Assembly (NCBI GenBank): GCA_963942565.1
Contig: OZ012690.1
Span: 16,740,975 to 16,804,974, forward strand
Direction: 5' to 3'
From: Maea johnstoni
Taxonomy: Eukaryota > Annelida > Polychaeta > Spionida > Magelonidae
Length of the DNA: 64,000 bases
The notes under the pieces were generated by a model. It saw only the letters and a program-made list of their open reading frames with translations. It made no database searches and had not been told where the DNA came from. Shown here piece after piece: positions 56,635 through 64,000 of the stretch. The stretch's first letter is position 1; each line of letters begins with the position of its first letter. Made by a program: the position numbers and the translations under genes.

Positions 56635-57060
56635 TAGAGCTGCACTCACCACTCACGAACTCGAGTGGCTCGTGCCCTGGGGCAAACTCGCCGAGCTCGA
56701 GCTGAAATGTTCAAATCGTGAGCTCGTCTATGTTTGGAACACAAACGTAACACAGAGCACCTAACACACATTATTAACATACATATCTGCTTATCGCTGC
56801 CATGTATTCTTTACAATCTCCAATGTATACATTCAAGCGGTGTTGAGTGCTATACTGTCCTTTGTACCTGGTCAGCACGTTTTTGAATTAAATAAACATG
56901 GCAATGTTAATAAATCTCCGCCAATAAATATTTATTTCATAATAGCTGGGCTGGAAAATAAGTATTTCTTTGAAAAATTGGAACGTCCGTGAGCTCACGA
57001 GTCAAACGGGTGGTGAGCTCATGAGTTGATCTCCCTCCGTGAGGCGTGAGTGCAGCTCTA
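56635..57060. mobile_element. 426 bp hAT-like MITE with perfect 8 bp TSD
   Basis: The ends TAGAGCTGCACTCAC and GTGAGTGCAGCTCTA are perfect inverted repeats. TATATAAT flanks both sides (56627-56634 and 57061-57068). Sub-terminal regions carry repeated GAGCTC/CTCGAG-like motifs. TAGAG.TGCA ends and an 8 bp duplication are hallmarks of hAT elements. There is no transposase. Confidence 0.85.
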
Positions 57061-57068
57061 TATATAAT

Positions 57069-58456
57069 AGATTTCTCAAATAAGTATGAAACTCATGGTT
57101 TCCAATTTTCCATATTGCTGTCAGATAATGTTTGATTGTCTGTGTTTACAAGTATTATGTGAAGTGTGTCTAAGTGAAGCAATATCCACAGATTTCTCTG
57201 AATTGTAGATAAATTATAGTTTTGGAACTTGTAGATTTTGTCTAAAAGCTGAATGCATTTAAAGAAATTGAGTCCAAGCATCATTTAAGGGAAATATATT
57301 GATGGACTCAATATAGGTTTGGCTTTTCCTTTCCTGTGGGGAAGTGTTTATTTTACAGCTTTGCTTAGGAATTAGCTCTCAGTATTTTCCGCCCAGTGAG
57401 TGTAAGTGGCGACGAGCGAGGAAAGCTGAGTGTCTAAAAGTAGAAGCTGTAGCATAGTATTGATTTTATTCTTTGCCACCTTCAGCCTGGCTGTCGGAAA
57501 GCACAGGGATTTTTTAACGGTGTCAAAACAAATTTTTTTATCAAATGAAAATAACAAATATTCATTATAGGACATTCATTTATAAATAAGTATTAGATTA
57601 TTATGCAGATTTTTATTAATGTATAACTTATTAATTCATGGGTATTCTATTTTTTATTTGATATTGATAATTGGAAATTTTCATCATTCATTTTGTAGTC
57701 CCTAGGGGAGATATTGCAAACCTGGAATATAAGCAAATTGAAAAAAATCCAACTTTTATGGAACAATGCAAATTAAAACTTGGAACATAGAAAATTTGGG
57801 TAATTTCTAATCTTCAAAAATATAGATGATTCTTGTAAACTTGTCATTACTATTACAGCCCTGGATAATTATGATACATTTCTATATTACGTCACAGATC
57901 TAGGCATAATAGTGCAAAGTGAATGAAAGTTTCTTTATAGGGATATACAGTTTACATACAAAATGTACAGCTCAACAAATTGTCTTGTTATTTTAATAGA
58001 GAACTAATTGCTCACCACAAGGATGAGGTGATGAAGCATTGGGAGTATATAGACCAGTACCAAAGATGGCCTTACCACCAGAAACATACTGTATTTAATG
58101 GTTGAAATAAGGCATAATAACCTTATACAATGCTATTGGATTTCTATTGGGCAGAAACTATTAAATTATATGTTTGAAAATAGCAATGTAGGAAATTACA
58201 CCAGGAACTATGTATTTAAAATATGCAAATATATAGTTCCTGATTGTAAACACACAACATAATTTGGGTTTCTTAATGGGTGATTTTTGAGTGTTTGAGC
58301 ATCCAAATGCCACCCAGATGCCCTGATGGGAATTAGACTATGATACGATCCTAATTATAGACACCCACTTAGTGAGTTAAATATATTTGTAAATGTAACT
58401 ATGTAAACATATATAGCTGTGCACTGGCTACTAAGTGTAAAATAGAAGGAATAAGT
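57069..58456. other. Unassigned AT-rich DNA
   Basis: No supported exon or RNA gene was found. Phrases at 58255-58335 (GAGCATCCAAATGCCACCC) resemble one end of the neighbouring MITE family. Confidence 0.35.
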
Positions 58457-58464
58457 GTCAGGAT

Positions 58465-58779
58465 CAGAGTCTTAGCCAGGATTTAGAAACTGGGTGCCCA
58501 AAATTGGCAATTTTGGAATTTTGGGGCGTCCAAATTTTTAAGGGGGACCAAAATAAACTCAGATTTCAACCATAATCGTGTATAAATTTATCAAAATAAG
58601 GCATGATATCCTTATACAATGTCATGGGAACTATATATGGAGATGGAAAAGTTCAAATATATGCATGAGATTGACATTTTAAGAAGTTCCTCACAAAAAA
58701 ATTGGGTGTCCTGAGGGGTGCTTGTTAAGGGTTTGGGTGTCCAAAAAGACACCCAGACGCCCTGCTGGCTAAGACCATG
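58465..58779 (+). mobile_element. 315 bp CAGAGTCTTAGCC MITE with perfect 8 bp TSD
   Basis: The left end CAGAGTCTTAGCCAGG and the right end, read in reverse CATGGTCTTAGCCAGC, form TIRs. GTCAGGAT is exact on both flanks (58457-58464 and 58780-58787). It is the best-preserved copy of a family also seen at 49215, 49893 and 60224. The duplication length and CAG..G start suggest hAT. Confidence 0.82.
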
Positions 58780-59534
58780 GTCAGGATAAATTATGTGCTG
58801 ATGGCAGATGACATCTATTTAAATTCTAGGCAACCAGGCACCTATATATGCAGTACAATGGGTGGATGTGCTATGCAAGTAATTTCTTACTCCCCTACAA
58901 GTGGGACACTCAACTGCTGTATGCATGGTCAGTTAGCCTGCATAATATGTCCTGTGCTTAGATTATACTGGTCAGTCCATCACTAAGAGTAGATAATGCA
59001 ATGTCTTACTTAAACATACTGTCCCTATGTGACTATTGTGCCTGACAACCCAATTATAAGGCCGGGGCAGGTTGTTAGCTTGGCTATTAAAAGCATATTA
59101 TGGTTGTGATGAGGAAGCGTGCAGAGTTCAACTTCATTTCAAGCCTGATGTCCTTGGCATGTAAACCTACCCCACCACACTCTAGGTAGGGTTATTTAGG
59201 TACCTACAAGGTGCTGCAAAAAATGGCACTTGCCACACAGAGAAATAAGCATAAATTACCTGATGATTTGAAGATTGAGGTAGTACATCTGAATAGGAAG
59301 AACTTAATTCTTTGTCCCATTTACAAAGATTAACCCATTCATGTCTGTAGCAACATTAAGTTCCTACCATCCCTACTGAAATCCTTACTAGCCCTGCCTA
59401 ATTTAACAGTACATAATAGATCACAAAATAAACATGAGAAATAGAACTGGACTAATCAGAGTTAATGGTTGTTAACTATAATGATATCCAACAAATACCA
59501 GGGATATTTTTGGCTTGTAGGGCTTAAATAGCCC

Positions 59535-59752
59535 TTAACCCTTATGCTGCTGGTGGCTAATTTGGCCTTGGAATACAAAATGATGCTAAAAAACTGAAAG
59601 AGTATTGAAACCCAGGCACATGGGTACTCATCTGAGAGTACTCAGTGAGAGCTTTCCAATGAATATCAACATGACAGGGTTTAGATGGTTTTCTAAAATC
59701 TTTGCGTCCTTATGCTTTGGATGAAAGTAGCCTCAGCATAGTAAGGGTTTAA
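59535..59752. mobile_element. TTAA-type MITE, copy 3
   Basis: It begins TTAACCCTTATGCTGCTGG and ends CCTCAGCATAGTAAGGGTTTAA, so the ends are inverted repeats of TTAA(A)CCCTTA..TGCTG. Its interior matches the copies at 34968 and 41446. Confidence 0.72.
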
Positions 59753-60223
59753 TTCCTACCATACTGGTAATTAGTAAAACTGGTAAAAGGAAACAGATAT
59801 AGAAGAGATTTCAATACCGGGGAAAAATGCACTCAGTAATATACTATCTGAGTGCAAGCTGCTTCTATTTCAATTATGCGGCATCAAATTATGTAACATC
59901 TGCACCAAAGGCACTTTTTTTCTTATAAAATCCATAATCGGATGAATGATGTAACACAGTAATTTGTATTCATTGGAGCATTTAATATCAAAAGAAAGCT
60001 GTGGGGTTTCGTTATTGATTTAAGTGCTATAAAACAGGACTTGAACCAAGTATGGCAAGTGCTATATGTACTAGAGGTAGAATGTGGTATATGCCATGGA
60101 CTCAATGAACTTATTGAAACTAATCCCAATGAATGTAGAATTATTTTTGTAGATTGACTTACAGTGAATGCAAATGTATTCAATCAAGTTCTATTAAAAT
60201 GTTATTTGGTTTGAAGTATAGAA

Positions 60224-60489
60224 TCAGAGACTTTGCCAGGACGTCGACCCGTCTAGCTTGTCTTTTATACAGGCAATTTACTGAAAAATTTTCTTAGACA
60301 GGTTAAATTTACCATTCATGATTTTTTTTGTATTATTGTTTCGGAATGCAAATTGCCCATTTTGGCACAATAAGCTATTAAATATTGTTGATAAGGATTT
60401 GAAATTATAAGTTGAGTTGCTAAATCTGGGCAGCCAAATGTTATGAATGCTGTTTTGGAATGGCATTTTTAAAATCCTGGCTAAGACTT
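60224..60489. mobile_element. 266 bp CAGAGTCTTAGCC-family MITE with 8 bp TSD
   Basis: TCAGAGACTTTGCCAGGACG at the left and AAATCCTGGCTAAGACTT at the right are related inverted ends. GTATAGAA is exact on both flanks (60216-60223 and 60490-60497). The interior is diverged from the 58465 copy. Confidence 0.7.
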
Positions 60490-60497
60490 GTATAGAA

Positions 60498-62631
60498 CTA
60501 CACATTAATTAATTAGAAATGTATGTTAAAATGATAAGTTTTCCTCTAAATAGATGATGAAAAACGGTTGAAGATGGTAAAGTTTTAAATGTTTTAACCA
60601 TTCGCTGTTATTGACCTGTATATATTGCATTGCTTTTGTATTCAAACAATAGCATGAACCCCCACTGTTCCCTTATTTTTGTACTTATATCAATCCTCAA
60701 TTTATGGATTTGACTGACATACATATATCATCTACTATTGAAAATCAATACTTCAATACTGTTAGGCATCAGCTTGTTGTATTAGTGCACTATTTGAGCT
60801 GCTCATGCTATATGTTTAATTGCTGGAAGCCAGGGATGGTAATATTTGTTCTCAGTGCATATTCAACTCCATTGCTCCGACCACCAACAGGGGAGGGGAT
60901 CTTAAACATGCAGTTTCTATTCCAGAAACTCCCCCGTTGACAAACCTGTTCAAATCAATCAATATGGGTCCTTCGATTGATATGACTGTAGGTACAAATT
61001 GGCAGTTGTAGCCTTTGATGGGCAACTTTCGATAATATAGCCTATCCAAAGGACCTGCAGGCAGATGTCACATGACCATTGCCACTACTATGCAAAATAG
61101 CTTACAAACTTGTGTAATTGCAGGGAGTCCTCATATCAATGAAGAAGTAAGTGATTGAGCGATCAGATCAACTCTTCCATAAATATCCAGCACTGACTGG
61201 TAAAGAATTCAAACAAAATCTTCATTACATGAGATAAAGTAATCCAAAAAGGATCTACAATCAGAACTGCATCTCATCAGTATTTGTATTTGGATCAAAC
61301 ATTTACCAAATAGGTTTATTAGTTTCATTTTGTTGTAATTTATGTACTCTGCCAACTACTAGGCTAAAATTATAATAAGGCATACAACTGAGAATATGTA
61401 TGTAATGGTCATTATTTTGCCTATATTTCAATGATGTGTATTCTGACAACCAAATTAATGATTTATCTAAACAAACCATATTCTTTCATTCAATTCTATT
61501 AAACCAGATCGATGAATAGATGATTCCAAAACTATTTTTTTAAATTTCAACATATAAAATAGAATACATATGCTATTTCCTAGTGAAAACCTGGTTACTT
61601 TTATGTTGTAGACAACATGTGTGCCTCATTGCTATTGACATATTGACATGTCTGAATCTCACAAATCAAATATAATGGATGTTACACATGGTGGGACGCA
61701 TGCAGTATTTGCATAAATAGTTTTGTAGCATCAGAAATCTATTCTTGTTTGTATATTGAATGATATATATGTTATCATTGCTTCAGAATAGATACATGAT
61801 ATATGTTAGGCTTCAATAAGTATAACCAGTTTACATAACCATCAAAATGACATTGGGTGATTGTTGATTGGTATGGGTATCAGACTTATTGATTTACCCT
61901 GTAAACATTTTGCTGAAGGTTGGGAGTACTAGCAAGATATTTCAAGGTCTAGAAAATTGTGTTTCCTGTGAGAAAATAGGGTTGGTAGGTGGGTAAGTAA
62001 TATTCTTTTGATTATTCATTGTTCAAAAATGTGTGTTTTATGTATGTTTTGTGTTGATTGGGGTGGCGTAAAAAACTTTAGGGAAGGGAAAACTATATGC
62101 ATAGTTAGGGTAATTAAGGTTACAGGTAACAAACAACTTTATATAGGCCTAAGGCTCGAATGAGCTGCAGCCTGCAGGGTAATGCCAAGACCTGCCAGTG
62201 CCAGGAAAAATCATTGAACACAGCGAAGATTAATTAAATGATGGCTTACCAACAGTTATATGGTATATATATTTAACCTCATGGCTGGATGTGAGCCACT
62301 TTCAATTTTTTTCTTGCCAGTCTGACAGACTCGTGTATGGCTGATTCCAGATTCTGCAGGTCCTGCCAGTCTCACCAGTCACCACCTATTCCTAAGGGCC
62401 ACTTGATGGATACTTGATAGCCATTTAATGGCCCTAAGAAGAGGGTGTGAAGTACTTGAATCCCTGCCAGTGTGGTATAGACTTCAGCCTTCTTCCATGT
62501 AATGGCCTAGTAGGGAAGTTGGTATTGAGAGGACTGAAATGGCCAGATTAAACCACCAGAGTTAAGTTTAAGCCTTGGGAATCTTTTTCACATGCCTCTA
62601 ACATACTCACGACTGCAATAAATTTGAGGAT
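60498..62631. other. Unassigned AT-rich DNA with one dispersed repeat
   Basis: The segment 61980-62110 is similar to 53330-53480. No exon is convincing; the short frames at 60704-61049 overlap on both strands. Confidence 0.4.
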
Positions 62632-64000
62632 AGACATCAAGCTGGCTGTGATGCAATGTGCAATGCTGAGACCACTCAACTATCTGGGTACCCCAAACTT
62701 GATACTAGAACAGACTTAGCACCAAGCTGGCTGTATGCAATATGCAATACTTAGACCACTAAACTATTAGGGTACCCCCATCTTTATACTAAAACAGACT
62801 TAGCACCAAGCTTGTTGTATGTAATGTGCAATACTTAGACCACTCAACTATCGGGGTACCCCCATCTTGATACAAGAACAGACTTAGCACCAAGCTGGCT
62901 GTATGCAATATGCAATACTGAGACCACTCAACTATCGGGGTACCCCCATCTTGATACTAGAACAGACTTTATAGCACCAAGCTGGCTGTATGCAAAATGC
63001 AATACTTAGACCACTCAACTATCGGGGTACCCCCATCTTGATACTAGAACAGACTTAGCACCAAGCTGGCTATATGCAATATGTAATACTTAGACCACTC
63101 AACTATCGGGGTACCCCCATCTTGATACTAGAACAGATTTAGCACCAAGCTAGCAGTATGCAATATGCAATACTTAGACCACTCAACTATCGGGGTACCC
63201 CCATCTTGATACTAGAACAGGCGTAGCACCAAGCTGACTGTATGCAATATTCAATACTTAGACCACTCAACTATCGGGCTACCCCAAACTTGATACTAGA
63301 ACAGACTTAGCACCAGGCTGGCTGTATGCAATGTGCAATACTTAGACCACTCAACTATCGGGGTACCCCCATCTTGATACTGGAACAGACTCAGCACCAA
63401 GCTGGCTGTTTACAATATGCAATACTTAGACCACTCAACTATCGGGGTACCCCCCATCTTGATACTAGAACAGACTTAGCACCAAGCTAGCAGTATGCAA
63501 TACTTAGACCACTCCGCTATTGGGGTACCCCCATCTTGATACTAGAACAGACTTAGCACCAAGCTAGCAGTATGCAATACTTAGACCACTCAACTATCGG
63601 GGTACCCCCATCTTGATACTAGAACAGACTTAGCACCAAGCTGGCTGTATGCAAAATGCAATACGTAGACCACTCAGCTATCGGGGTACCCCCATCTTGA
63701 TACTAGAACAGACTTATCACCAAGCGTGCTGTATGCAATATGCAATACTTAGACCACTCAACTATCGGGGTACCCCCATCTTGATACTAGAACAGACTTA
63801 TCACCAAGCTGGCTGTATGCAATAGGCAATACTTAGACCACTCAACTATCGGGGTACCCCCATCTTGATACTAGAACAGACTTATCACCAAGCTGGCTGT
63901 ATGCAATATGCAATACTTAGACCACTCAACTATCGGGGTACCCCCATCTTGATACTAGAACAGACTTAGCACCAAGCGTGCTGTATGCAATATGCAATAC
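62632..64000 (-). repeat. Tandem array, ~83-84 bp unit, about 16 copies, running off the window
   Basis: The phrase GACCACTCAACTATCGGGGT recurs about every 83 bp (72 in units lacking a TATGCAATATGC segment), followed by ACCCCCATCTTGATACTAG and AGCACCAAGCTGGCTG. The first unit is the most diverged, and the last is cut by the end of the window. On the - strand each unit contains GATAGTTGAGTGGTCTAAG, which fits a tRNA box A (TRGYnnAGYGG), and CTGTTCTAGTATC, a poor box B. The unit length is like that of a long-variable-arm tRNA. It may have arisen from a tRNA or SINE head; no functional tRNA is claimed. Confidence 0.92.

Noticed and set aside
56296-56637. A 113-codon + strand frame
   Set aside because: Its composition is not protein-like, it runs straight into the target duplication of a MITE, and no homology is recognised.
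62632-64000. Regularly spaced repeats as a CRISPR-like array
   Set aside because: The whole ~84 bp unit is repeated without unique spacers, and the surroundings are plainly eukaryotic.

Overview
This is a repeat-rich stretch of animal nuclear DNA. Genes are split by GT-AG introns, there are tRNA-derived SINEs, an L2/CR1-type LINE, many TIR elements with target-site duplications, and long (AT)n tracts. Gene content (a secreted pancreatic-lipase/PLA1-type enzyme and a TylF-type methyltransferase) and repeat style suggest a marine invertebrate such as an amphioxus, hemichordate or lophotrochozoan. The sequence alone does not settle the species. Only two host genes can be supported with confidence; most of the window is transposon-derived or unassigned. 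|| 1-7.1 kb: a fold-back repeat at the left edge, then an old tyrosine-recombinase element with ~1.15 kb inverted terminal arms and a small nested MITE. || 7.1-15.4 kb: a + strand gene of the pancreatic lipase superfamily. Seven exons can be read with matching splice phases (8002-8175, 9648-9756, 11001-11247, 12198-12374, 13914 or 13920-14023, 14790-14875, 15294-15316), with Ser, Asp and His of the triad in separate exons. The N-terminal exon is not found. The lid loop is nearly absent and there is no PLAT domain, which favours a phospholipase A1-like enzyme. Its introns hold two ~500 bp MITEs in opposite orientation flanking the first recognised exon, a damaged partial copy of that exon, microsatellites, a ~140 bp minisatellite, SINEs and a 303 bp MITE. 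|| 15.4-23.1 kb: unassigned DNA, then a broken Ty3/gypsy-type fossil (17.5-21.4 kb) followed by a SINE. || 23.1-31.4 kb: nested structure. A 5'-truncated L2/CR1-like LINE is split at 24.78/30.42 kb by inserted DNA. That insert carries a 5.07 kb element with ~35 bp terminal inverted repeats and a two-exon, nuclear-looking, lysine/arginine-rich gene of unknown function on the - strand. It is my best candidate for an undescribed transposon group. A small RT fragment of a second LINE follows. || 31.4-36.9 kb: mostly unassigned, with a TTAA-type MITE and a SINE. || 37-41.1 kb: a two-exon + strand gene for a membrane-anchored macrocin O-methyltransferase (TylF)-like protein. Its 3.1 kb intron carries three copies of a long repeat headed by a GC-rich imperfect palindrome. 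|| 41.2-62.6 kb: no convincing coding exon. There is a possible untranslated first exon at 47.3-47.5 kb and several MITE families, some with clean 8 bp or 5 bp target-site duplications. || 62.6-64 kb: a tandem array with an ~83-84 bp unit that runs off the window; its - strand carries a tRNA box A-like motif in each unit.
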